A stretch of 64,000 nucleotides of DNA, taken from Dyadobacter beijingensis DSM 21582 (GTDB lineage Bacteria; Bacteroidota; Bacteroidia; Cytophagales; Spirosomataceae). The DNA lies in contig NZ_KB907786.1 in assembly GCF_000382205.1 (NCBI RefSeq), positions 806,001-870,000 of the forward strand, given 5' to 3'. A program made the translations under genes and the position numbers. The first letter of the stretch is position 1, and every line of letters begins with the position of its first letter. The notes beneath the pieces were generated by a model. That model was not told the origin of the DNA, searched no databases, and saw only the letters and a list, made by a program, of their open reading frames with translations. Of the stretch, positions 17,841 through 25,331 are shown piece after piece.

Positions 17841-17841
17841 C

Positions 17842-18795
17842 TTAAAAATAACCTCCCTTTTTACGGTCTTCCATCGCCGCCTCAGTCTGCTGGTCGTCGA
17901 TGCGGGTTTCGCCGCGTTCGCTGATGCGGGAGATCGTGATTTCAGCGATTACTTCGTCCAGGGTAGCTGCTGCGGATTCCACTGCTGCCGTACAGGTCAT
18001 ATCGCCCACGGTGCGGAAACGCACCTGACGGGTTACGATCTGGTCTTCCGGATCGGGCTCGATGACCGGCGTGTTGTTCAGCAGTTTGCCGTCGCGCAGG
18101 ATGAGCTCGCGTTCATGTGCGAAGTAGATCGAAGGCAATGCGATACCTTCTCTTTTCAGGTAAGCCCAAACATCCAACTCGGTCCAGTTCGAGATCGGGA
18201 ACACGCGCACGTTTTCCCCTTTCTGAATGCGGCCGTTGAACAAATTCCAAAGCTCGGGGCGCTGGCGTTTCGGGTCCCATTGACCAAACTCGTCGCGGAA
18301 AGAGAAGATACGCTCTTTTGCGCGTGCTTTTTCCTCGTCGCGGCGTGCGCCACCAATACATGCGTCAAATTCAAATTCTTCGATGGTATCCAGCAACGTG
18401 AAAGTTTGCAGCCAGTTACGGCTTGCATTTTTGCCCGTTTGCTCCTTCAACCCTTTCGCTTTGATAGTATCTTCCACGTAGCGAACGATCAGTTTCGCAT
18501 TGAGCTTTTCAGCCAGCTCATCGCGGTACTCGATTGCCTCGATGAAGTTATGACCGGTATCGACGTGCACCAGCGGGAAGGGGATTTTGCCGGGTGCAAA
18601 TGCTTTTTTCGCCAAATGAACCAATGTGATCGAATCCTTACCTCCTGAAAACAACAGGGCAGGGCGCTCAAACTGGCCGGCTACTTCACGCATAATGTAA
18701 ATGGCCTCTGCTTCCAGCTGGTCCAGGTAATCCGGAGCGCTGCGTTCACTAATCTCCCGTTGGATGTCGGAGGCCTCGTTCACTGAAATTGACAT
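17842..18795 (-). CDS. cysD: Sulfate adenylyltransferase, catalytic subunit
   Basis: PP-loop adenylyltransferase that forms APS with CysN. From ATG 18795 (MSISVNEASDIQREIS) the protein has 317 residues, close to the usual 300. The PP motif SGGKDS is at 50-55, and EEFEFDACIGGARRDEEKARAKER is the conserved middle block. An in-frame ATG at 18852 would add 19 residues, but that stretch lies in a palindromic repeat, so I prefer the inner start. Flanked by cysH upstream and cysN downstream. Confidence 0.94.
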   Translation of the reverse strand: MSISVNEASDIQREISERSAPDYLDQLEAEAIYIMREVAGQFERPALLFSGGKDSITLVHLAKKAFAPGKIPFPLVHVDTGHNFIEAIEYRDELAEKLNAKLIVRYVEDTIKAKGLKEQTGKNASRNWLQTFTLLDTIEEFEFDACIGGARRDEEKARAKERIFSFRDEFGQWDPKRQRPELWNLFNGRIQKGENVRVFPISNWTELDVWAYLKREGIALPSIYFAHERELILRDGKLLNNTPVIEPDPEDQIVTRQVRFRTVGDMTCTAAVESAAATLDEVIAEITISRISERGETRIDDQQTEAAMEDRKKGGYF

Positions 18796-18837
18796 ATTAT
18801 TGGTTATTGATTTAAATGTTAATGGGTTACGCACTTT

Positions 18838-18904
18838 GAAATCGGCGGTCATCCGTCAGTGGTCATTTTTGATAGCCGACGACTGACCGCTGACCGCCGA
18901 TTTC
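18838..18904. repeat. Dispersed palindrome, family A, copy 2
   Basis: A perfect 14-bp arm pair (18838-18851 with 18891-18904) plus a weaker inner pairing lies between cysH and cysD. The right arm shares ACCGCTGACCGCCGA with the copy at 14034-14088. Its left part extends into the over-long reading of cysD. Confidence 0.8.
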
Positions 18905-18905
18905 A

Positions 18906-19607
18906 CTACTTCGCATGTAACCCGCATTCTTTCTTCGACTCGTCTTCCCACCACCATCTTCCGGCGCGGAAATCCTCGCCTTCCTGGATCGCACGGGTGC
19001 AAGGCGCGCAGCCGATGCTGACAAAGCCTTTGTCGTGCAACGGGTTATAGGGAATGCCGTTCGATTTGACATATTGTTTTACCTCTTCAAAAGTCCAGTC
19101 CAGGATGGGGTGGAACTTGAAAAGCTGGTGCGCCTCGTCCCATTCCAGCCTCGGCATATCATGACGGTTCCCCGACTGTTCTGCCCGGATACCCGTCACC
19201 CATATTTTCGCACCTTTCAATGCGCGGTTCAGCGGCTCCACCTTGCGGATAAAGCAGCATTCCTTGCGGTTTTCAATGGATTCGTAGAAACTGAGCGGCC
19301 CTTTCGTGCTCACCATGTTCTCTACGGCTTCCGTTTGGGGATAATACACCTTTATCTTGGTGTCGTAGCGGTTGTTGGTTTTTTGCAGGGTCATATAGGT
19401 CTCTGCGAAAAGCCTTCCGGTATCGAGCGTGAAGATGCCTATATTGATATTGTTCTTTAAAATGAGGTCGCTGATCACCTGGTCCTCATACCCAAGGCTC
19501 GTCGAAAACACGACTTCACCAGGGAAAAGGTCCGCCAGAATCGAGAGTGATTCGATTTCACTTTTGCCCTCGATGGCAGCGTTTAAAGATGCTAATGTTT
19601 CGTTCAT
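18906..19607 (-). CDS. cysH: Iron-sulfur APS reductase (CysH family)
   Basis: Reduces activated sulfate to sulfite using thioredoxin. The 233 residues carry STSLGYEDQV (35-44), the C-terminal catalytic ECGLH (Cys228) and, crucially, Cys117-Cys118 plus Cys200-x2-Cys203. That CC/CxxC set binds a 4Fe-4S cluster and marks the enzymes that use APS directly rather than PAPS. In line with this, no APS kinase gene is seen in the cluster. The start at 19607 overlaps the stop of the upstream PIN-domain gene by 4 bp. Substrate choice is inferred from the cysteines. Confidence 0.9.
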   Translation of the reverse strand: MNETLASLNAAIEGKSEIESLSILADLFPGEVVFSTSLGYEDQVISDLILKNNINIGIFTLDTGRLFAETYMTLQKTNNRYDTKIKVYYPQTEAVENMVSTKGPLSFYESIENRKECCFIRKVEPLNRALKGAKIWVTGIRAEQSGNRHDMPRLEWDEAHQLFKFHPILDWTFEEVKQYVKSNGIPYNPLHDKGFVSIGCAPCTRAIQEGEDFRAGRWWWEDESKKECGLHAK

Positions 19608-20074
19608 GGTTGTTCTCCGGCTAGTTTTATAGCCTCATTTAATATGCGGTCGCTGATCCGAAAATCAGTTTCCAGTATTTTTTCAAAAACCGCAGTGGCC
19701 GATGGTATCTTGTTTTCCGTTTTGGCTTTCACAATCACCCCGATCGTACCGGTTACTTTAATATTCAATTTAGCCGCTGTTTTCCGGGCTTTCAGATCGT
19801 CGAGGATTACAGTGCAGTCCTGCATTTCAAATGCAAGGCTCAATGCCGATGCTTCTCCCCAATCCAGTATTTCTTCAAATAGCGATTGCAGGGTCTTGTT
19901 TTCAATTTCTTTGACTTCGATCCACTCAGGAAGTTCGCCGCCGAATTCTCCTGCAATTTCTTTTGTGATAAAAATTCGCTTGTAAACACTTCTCAGGATT
20001 TCCAGTTCTTCGATTTTTGCTAACAAAATGAGGCAACTGGAATCTGCGATAACAAGCGCATCACGCATTGGCAA
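19604..20074 (-). CDS. PIN-like (DUF3368) toxin of a type II TA pair
   Basis: A 156-residue PIN-fold protein with the acidic residues expected of the nuclease: Asp in VIADSSCLILL near the N-terminus, the helix GEASALSLAFE and then VILDDLKARKTA. DUF3368 proteins of this type are paired with UPF0175 proteins, as here: the upstream 75-residue gene overlaps by 14 bp. The predicted role is ribonuclease toxin. Its stop overlaps the cysH start by 4 bp, so it is inserted directly into the sulfur operon. Activity is inferred from family only. Confidence 0.75.
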   Translation of the reverse strand: MPMRDALVIADSSCLILLAKIEELEILRSVYKRIFITKEIAGEFGGELPEWIEVKEIENKTLQSLFEEILDWGEASALSLAFEMQDCTVILDDLKARKTAAKLNIKVTGTIGVIVKAKTENKIPSATAVFEKILETDFRISDRILNEAIKLAGEQP

Positions 20075-20288
20075 GATCGTTTTTCAAATCTTCGACTGAA
20101 TCACCAAAAAGGGAAAATCCGAACCTTCCCATAATCTCGATAAAAGACCGCTTACTAATACCGACAATCTCAGCCGCCTGACCAATACTTACCTTGCCAC
20201 GCTCATAAAGCTGACCGGCCAGAAGCATTTTAATTTCGAATTCTTCTGAATCCAGTGATTCCGGCAAATTGATGGTCAGCGCTTTCAT
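20061..20288 (-). CDS. UPF0175-family antitoxin
   Basis: A 75-residue protein starting MKALTINLPESL. The N-terminal beta-strand is followed by a helix-turn-helix-like segment (KVSIGQAAEIVGISKRSFIEIMGRFG), the UPF0175 signature, and an acidic tail SVEDLKNDLANA. It would bind DNA and neutralise the PIN toxin. First gene of the pair, with a 14-bp overlap; 26 bp separate it from the metZ-like stop codon upstream. Confidence 0.78.
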   Translation of the reverse strand: MKALTINLPESLDSEEFEIKMLLAGQLYERGKVSIGQAAEIVGISKRSFIEIMGRFGFSLFGDSVEDLKNDLANA

Positions 20289-20314
20289 ATCGAAATTAGT
20301 TTGTACTTATTCTA

Positions 20315-21502
20315 CTATTCCAATATATCACTTTTCACCGACACTTCCACCGCGTGGGTGAAATCCTCGATGAGGTCTTCAATGTCTTCCAAACCGACGG
20401 AAATGCGGATCAAACCTTCGGTAATGCCGAGTGCGGCCTTTTCTTCCGGCTTCAATTTCGCGTGGGTCGTCGTGTTCGGGTTGGTGACGATCGTGCGGGT
20501 GTCTCCCAGGTTGGATGACAGCGATGCAATCTCCAATGCATCCATAAATGCCGCTACGCGTTCGAAACCGCCTTCGAGCTCAATCGTCACGATGGCGCCG
20601 CCGGCTTTCATTTGCTGTTTGGCCAAATGGTACTGCGGATGCGATTCCAGGAACGGGTATTTCACCGATTTGACATCCGGGTGCTTGTCCAAAGCATTCG
20701 CCAGCGCCAATGCGTTGGATGAATGCTTCTCCATTCTCAGGTTCAGCGTTTCAAGACTTTTGCTCAAAACCCACGCATTGAAGGGCGACATCGACGGTCC
20801 CGTCTGGCGGCAGAAAAAGCGCAACTCCTTGATGTATTCCTTTTTACCCACAACCACACCACCGAGGACGCGGCCTTGTCCGTCCATAAACTTCGTCGCG
20901 GAATGCAGGACGAGGTCGGCGCCGAAGTCGGCCGGGGTTTGCAATGCAGGCGAGGCAAAGCAGTTATCTACGTTGAAAATGATCTTGTGTTTCCTGGCTA
21001 TGCGGCCGATCATCGCGAGGTCTACCAGGTCGAGGCCTGGGTTGGACGGCGTTTCGAGGTAGATCATCCGGGTGTTGGGCTGCACGGCAGCTTCCCAATC
21101 CGCTTCGCTCGCGTCAGCGTCCAGGTAAGTGTGGGTAATGCCCCATTTGCTCAAAATCTGCGTAATGACCTGGTGTGCCGAGCCGAACAACGCGCGGCAA
21201 GCCAGAATGTGGTCGCCGGTTTTCAGCAATGCCGCCATGCTAGCGAATACGGCCGCCATACCGGTAGCGGTGGCCACGCCGTCTTCCAGGCCTTCGAGAA
21301 TACATACTTTATCCACAAACTCCTGTACGCTGGGGTTCGAGAAACGGCTGTAAATGTTGCCTTCTTCGGTTTCCTCAAAAAGCGCTTTTCCCTGCTCGGC
21401 GCTCTCGAATGTGAAGCTGCTCGTCAGGAAGAGGGGAGTCGAATGCTCGCGATACTTGGTTTTGGCGGTTTGCGTACGTATCGCTTTGGTCTGTTTTTTC
21501 AT
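20315..21502 (-). CDS. metZ: Trans-sulfuration enzyme, probably O-succinylhomoserine sulfhydrylase
   Basis: A 395-residue Cys/Met-metabolism PLP enzyme. Motifs: YSRFSNPSVQEFVDK (51-65), ATGMAAVFA, YLETPSNPGLDLVD, DNCFASPALQTP and the PLP Lys204 in HSATKFMDGQGRVLGGV. The family includes cystathionine gamma-synthase, beta-lyases and direct sulfhydrylases. Its place beside the sulfide-producing genes favours a sulfhydrylase that forms homocysteine from sulfide, and the sequence pattern (SNPGLDLVD) favours the O-succinyl/O-acetylhomoserine type. The exact acyl donor cannot be fixed from sequence. Confidence 0.85.
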   Translation of the reverse strand: MKKQTKAIRTQTAKTKYREHSTPLFLTSSFTFESAEQGKALFEETEEGNIYSRFSNPSVQEFVDKVCILEGLEDGVATATGMAAVFASMAALLKTGDHILACRALFGSAHQVITQILSKWGITHTYLDADASEADWEAAVQPNTRMIYLETPSNPGLDLVDLAMIGRIARKHKIIFNVDNCFASPALQTPADFGADLVLHSATKFMDGQGRVLGGVVVGKKEYIKELRFFCRQTGPSMSPFNAWVLSKSLETLNLRMEKHSSNALALANALDKHPDVKSVKYPFLESHPQYHLAKQQMKAGGAIVTIELEGGFERVAAFMDALEIASLSSNLGDTRTIVTNPNTTTHAKLKPEEKAALGITEGLIRISVGLEDIEDLIEDFTHAVEVSVKSDILE

Positions 21503-21507
21503 GTGAA

Positions 21508-21715
21508 GCTATATGCTTTAGGCTGTAAGCGTTAGGCTTTAAGCCTTTTATATAATGAATTGTAAGTCAACTTCTATAAGCTTTAGGCTATATGCTTTAA
21601 GCTATATGTATTTGATGTAATGTATTGTAAATCAATTTTTTTGTTATCAAATTTTCGATGGCCTTCGCATACGGCCTGCTGCTTATAGCTCAAAGCCTGT
21701 TGCTTAAAGCGAACT
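21508..21715. repeat. Intergenic direct and inverted TATATGCTTTA-type repeats
   Basis: The gap between the metZ-like and permease genes holds degenerate copies of TATATGCTTTARGC (near 21510 and 21589), interleaved with TAAGC/GCTTTAGGC units that can pair. Very similar units recur at 29229-29320. No gene is seen here; this looks like a dispersed simple repeat. Confidence 0.6.
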
Positions 21716-22882
21716 CAAAACCATATAGATAATCCGCAGGCTGACGATGATGACGATCGTGCCGACCATGATCATCATGGTTTTGATCGGCAGGCGCCGG
21801 GATAGTGTGGCGGCGATGGGTGCGGAAACCATACCACCGAGGATCAGGCCGAGCACCACTTGCCAGTGTGAAAATCCGATAATGCTGATGAATGTAACCG
21901 AGCTTGCCAGCGACACGAAAAACTCCGCCAGGTTTACGGAACCGATGGTGTACTTGGGATGCCTTCCCCGCGCAATGAGCGTGGATGTAACGATCGGCCC
22001 CCAGCCGCCTCCACCGATGGAATCCAGGGTTCCGCCTGCCATCGCCAGCCAGCCGATCTTCTTGATCGGCCTCTTTTCAACTCGTTTCTTTAACGCTTTC
22101 TGGATAATAAGGATTCCCAGGATGAGCGTATATATTGCCACCAGCGGCTTGATAATGTAAATGTATTTTTCGAGGGAAGACAGGGCGTATGCGCCTACAA
22201 TCGCGCCGAGTACGCCGGGGAAAAGGATCTTTTTGAACAACTTGCTGTTCACATTACCGAATTTCAGGTGCATATACCCCGAAACCCCGCTCGTGAAAAT
22301 CTCCGAGGTGTGCACGCTCGCGCTCACAGCCGATGGCGGCACGCCTACCGTAAGCAGGAATGTCGACGCGGTGACGCCGTATGCCATACCCAATGCGCCG
22401 TCGATCATCTGGGCTACGAACCCGCCGAGCACATAGTAGAAAAACCCTTCGCTCACTTCCAGCTCATTCCAGAGCAGCGTAAGGCGATCGTAGGTGAAAA
22501 AGGTGAAAATCAAATGTCCGACAACCATTAAAGCGATCGCGGAGAAGATGTTAACGGCCACTTCGGTGCGGCTACGCTTGCGGACGGTTGCGGCCCAGAG
22601 CTTTTGCTGGATAGTCTCCCAGGTGAGCGGCGTTTTTGTACTATTTCTGGAAACCGGCTGTTCCGGTCCGGCGTTTCCGGACGTTGCGGGACCCGACTGA
22701 AAGATCGCATCAGACTCTTCGGGCAGATCGCGGAGAAAAACGGCTTTCCCCTGCTCGCGGGCGAGCGCAGCCAAACGCCGATCTTCCTCAGGATCACCAC
22801 TTGCGATATAAGCCACTTGTAGGGATTCCCAATTCTTTTCGCTGCTTTCAGTTGAGGGTGTTAAATCCGCCGCTTCCTTCAA
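21704..22882 (-). CDS. TSUP (TauE/SafE) sulfite/sulfate permease with N-terminal siroheme-synthase remnant
   Basis: A 392-residue protein. Residues about 105-392 are a TauE/SafE transporter with eight or so hydrophobic segments, GGFVAQMIDGALGMAYGV and the mirrored GGTLDSIGGGGWGP half-motif. Residues about 22-60 (VAYIASGDPEEDRRLAALAR onward) resemble the second half of the NAD-binding domain of siroheme synthase. The first half with its glycine-rich loop is missing: an in-frame TAG precedes the apparent TTG start at 22882, and no coding pattern lies further up. So it may be a fusion whose front has been lost. In this context it would move sulfite, sulfate or a related anion. Confidence 0.78.
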   Translation of the reverse strand: MKEAADLTPSTESSEKNWESLQVAYIASGDPEEDRRLAALAREQGKAVFLRDLPEESDAIFQSGPATSGNAGPEQPVSRNSTKTPLTWETIQQKLWAATVRKRSRTEVAVNIFSAIALMVVGHLIFTFFTYDRLTLLWNELEVSEGFFYYVLGGFVAQMIDGALGMAYGVTASTFLLTVGVPPSAVSASVHTSEIFTSGVSGYMHLKFGNVNSKLFKKILFPGVLGAIVGAYALSSLEKYIYIIKPLVAIYTLILGILIIQKALKKRVEKRPIKKIGWLAMAGGTLDSIGGGGWGPIVTSTLIARGRHPKYTIGSVNLAEFFVSLASSVTFISIIGFSHWQVVLGLILGGMVSAPIAATLSRRLPIKTMMIMVGTIVIIVSLRIIYMVLSSL

Positions 22883-22922
22883 AGTCTATGTAGTATACTA
22901 TAATTATAGAGTAAACTTTCAA

Positions 22923-22950
22923 GAAAATAGCAAACAAACGTTTGCTATTT
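22923..22950 (-). terminator. Hairpin terminator after the FAD oxidoreductase gene
   Basis: An 11-bp inverted repeat (AAATAGCAAAC with GTTTGCTATTT) followed on the minus strand by TTTTCTTG. It lies 60 bp past the stop of the 23010-25283 gene and probably marks the end of the large utilization operon. Confidence 0.6.
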
Positions 22951-23009
22951 CAGGACGGCAAATTTACGATCAATTTATTAGTTTTCAAAGAATAAAAACG
23001 GAAGCCGCG

Positions 23010-25283
23010 TTAATAAACACGGACTTCCATCAGCGATACCGGCACGTGCGAATGGCTGTTTTGCAGCCTGATTTTCAGCGACTGCGTGTTCACAGGTTTG
23101 CTGAAAACCAATGATCGTTTGGTCAGGTGGTTGTCATTGATTGTCCCGATGACAGTGCCCGCGTCGTCCAGTACTTCGATATCCTGTGCGCAGAAAGGCA
23201 TTACCGTCTCGGGATGCACGTAAATCACGTTCTCCATCGGGTGGTCGAAATCCGTGTCGAATACGAAATCGATTTGGGAAACGGATTGATTTTCACTCCA
23301 TCGAATGCCGATTTCGGGGGTGCGGTCTTCGGGTGCGGCTACCCAGGCATTGGGCCCGGCAATGGGGCGGTGGAGCCCGTTCCGCAGATTTTCCGTGCCA
23401 AATAGACGGATCGGTTCGCTCAATGTAAATGCCAGATTCAAACCGGCCGGGCGGCGCTGCGGGCACCAGAATTCGAAGGTATCCACGCCGAGGTCTTCCG
23501 TCGGTTCCTGTTTGCCATAGTTCGAAACGGCGGGGTTGGTCGCATTGAAAACGGTGACCAATCCGGTTACGCGCTGCTCGCTGTACCGGATTTTGACCGA
23601 CTCATTTTTCAGGAAGCACACAAATGCATAGCATTCCTCCGGGAAATAACTGTCCCAATCGAGCGTTAACGCATGCTTACCGGCTATCAAACGGTAGCTT
23701 TTGTTTTCCAAAGTGACGTCCGGCGTGTGGTTGAACGCCTTGCTGCTTTTCCGGAGTTCAACAAACAGTTCGGTGTCCCGCGCAGCTTCCACCCAAACAG
23801 TTACCGAAGGCATTTCGCCGTTAACCGGCAGCATTTGCGCTACGGAATGCCCGATCGTGTTCCATTGATCGGAGCCTGCCAATTCTTTCAGTTCCAGCGT
23901 TGAAGAAGCCGTGATCTGCGCATCGTTTACCCGATTTTCCGGGTCGGAAATGGCGGTGTGCGGTAAATATTGGCCCGAACGCCACAGTTCCAGCTGCAAT
24001 TCTTCCAGGTGCTTTTCGCCCACTTCTCTTGGAGAGCAATGATGCCTTTTGGCCACCGCCGCCGCTATCGCGACAGCCTGCCCGCCCGTTGCGCTCGTGG
24101 CCATCACACGCGTGGATGCGAATGCGACGTGCGTAGCGCTGATAATGCGGCCCGCAATGAAGAGGTTTTCAATGTTTTTGCTGTAAAAGCAGCGGTAGGG
24201 AATGCTGTAAACGCCTTTGCTATGCCACTGGTTGCAGCCCGCCTGGTCGGAATAAACGCCGTCGGCCGGATGCAGGTCGAGGCTCCAGCCGCCGAATGCA
24301 ACGGTGTCGGGGAAGGTTTTTTGTTCCACCACATCCTGCTGCCGGAGCAGGTAGTCGCCTTCAAAACGGCGGCTTTCGCGCTTGCCGGGGATAGCACCCA
24401 CCCATTCGAGCGTCATGTTTTCCGCTTCGGGGAACTCGCCGGAGTTTTTAATATAATTCCAGGCCCCGTACACGACCTTCCAAAGCTCCCATTTGATCTT
24501 TTCCGTGTCATGCACGGTATCCATCCGGCCGCCATATTCAAGCCACCACAGCCGGCACCCGAAATCCTTGGGATTGAATGTTTTATAACGCGGAATATCG
24601 GTAATATCCTGCAATGCGAACGACGGCGGTACAAACTTTACCGGCCGACCGATGTCTTTGGAATAGAAATACATAGAATGTCCCAAAAGCTCACCGTAAG
24701 CCTTGTCCGGCGCGAATTTTTCACCGAATTCCTCCATCGATTCCGCCCCCATCCTGAATGCCGCCCCGGCCAGAAAGCCCACGATGCCGTCCCCGGAAGC
24801 ATCGCAAAACAGTGGTGCGGATAGGGTATATCTGGTACTATTCTGGCTGCAAAATGCGTGTACAGCTTCAATTTTCTCCCCATTTTGCGCCTTGTCGAGA
24901 TCATACACGGCCGTGTTGAGCAGCAAAGTAATGTTCCCTTCCTGCGTCACTTTTTCCAGCAGCACGGTATCAAAAATCAACGGGTTGCCATCGGGATTGC
25001 GATAGGCGTTTTCAAGCATGATCTCGTCGATCACGCCGCCCTCGCGGGCCCAGCGGTTGTTGTTGCCCATATGCGAGGTCGCGCCCAGTATCCACAGCCG
25101 CACCTCGCTCGAACAGTTGCCGCCCAGCACCGGGCGGTCTTGTACCAATATCACTTTCAGGCCGGCCCGCGCCGCCGTAATCGCCGCGCAGGTACCCGTC
25201 AATCCGCCGCCTACAATCACCAGGTCCGCCGGCAGCGCTATGGTTTTTGGTTCTCTTTTGTGTGTCGATTCTCCGATTATCAT
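23010..25283 (-). CDS. FAD-dependent oxidoreductase (PF12831 type), no signal peptide
   Basis: A 757-residue flavoprotein. The Rossmann dinucleotide motif GGGLTGTCAA is at 25-34, followed by LGGNCSSEVRLW (53-64), a family signature shared with the 32915-34828 protein, and the later block GKRESRRFEGDYLLRQQDV. A C-terminal region from about residue 470 looks like one or two beta-sandwich domains. No signal peptide is visible (MIIGESTHKREPKT), so it should be cytoplasmic, unlike its secreted relative. It is the last gene of the minus-strand operon after GH2 (48-bp gap). PF12831 proteins are common in utilization loci; the substrate is unknown, and a carbohydrate or sugar acid is my inference. 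Confidence 0.82.
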   Translation of the reverse strand: MIIGESTHKREPKTIALPADLVIVGGGLTGTCAAITAARAGLKVILVQDRPVLGGNCSSEVRLWILGATSHMGNNNRWAREGGVIDEIMLENAYRNPDGNPLIFDTVLLEKVTQEGNITLLLNTAVYDLDKAQNGEKIEAVHAFCSQNSTRYTLSAPLFCDASGDGIVGFLAGAAFRMGAESMEEFGEKFAPDKAYGELLGHSMYFYSKDIGRPVKFVPPSFALQDITDIPRYKTFNPKDFGCRLWWLEYGGRMDTVHDTEKIKWELWKVVYGAWNYIKNSGEFPEAENMTLEWVGAIPGKRESRRFEGDYLLRQQDVVEQKTFPDTVAFGGWSLDLHPADGVYSDQAGCNQWHSKGVYSIPYRCFYSKNIENLFIAGRIISATHVAFASTRVMATSATGGQAVAIAAAVAKRHHCSPREVGEKHLEELQLELWRSGQYLPHTAISDPENRVNDAQITASSTLELKELAGSDQWNTIGHSVAQMLPVNGEMPSVTVWVEAARDTELFVELRKSSKAFNHTPDVTLENKSYRLIAGKHALTLDWDSYFPEECYAFVCFLKNESVKIRYSEQRVTGLVTVFNATNPAVSNYGKQEPTEDLGVDTFEFWCPQRRPAGLNLAFTLSEPIRLFGTENLRNGLHRPIAGPNAWVAAPEDRTPEIGIRWSENQSVSQIDFVFDTDFDHPMENVIYVHPETVMPFCAQDIEVLDDAGTVIGTINDNHLTKRSLVFSKPVNTQSLKIRLQNSHSHVPVSLMEVRVY

Positions 25284-25331
25284 TTTTGTCAGGTCTTAAT
25301 ATGTCATGGTTGCCGGCACGCTGGCGCAGCA

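Noticed and set aside
18796..18852. Longer start for cysD
   Set aside because: The extra 19 codons overlap a dispersed palindrome and are not typical of CysD; ATG 18795 fits the family length.
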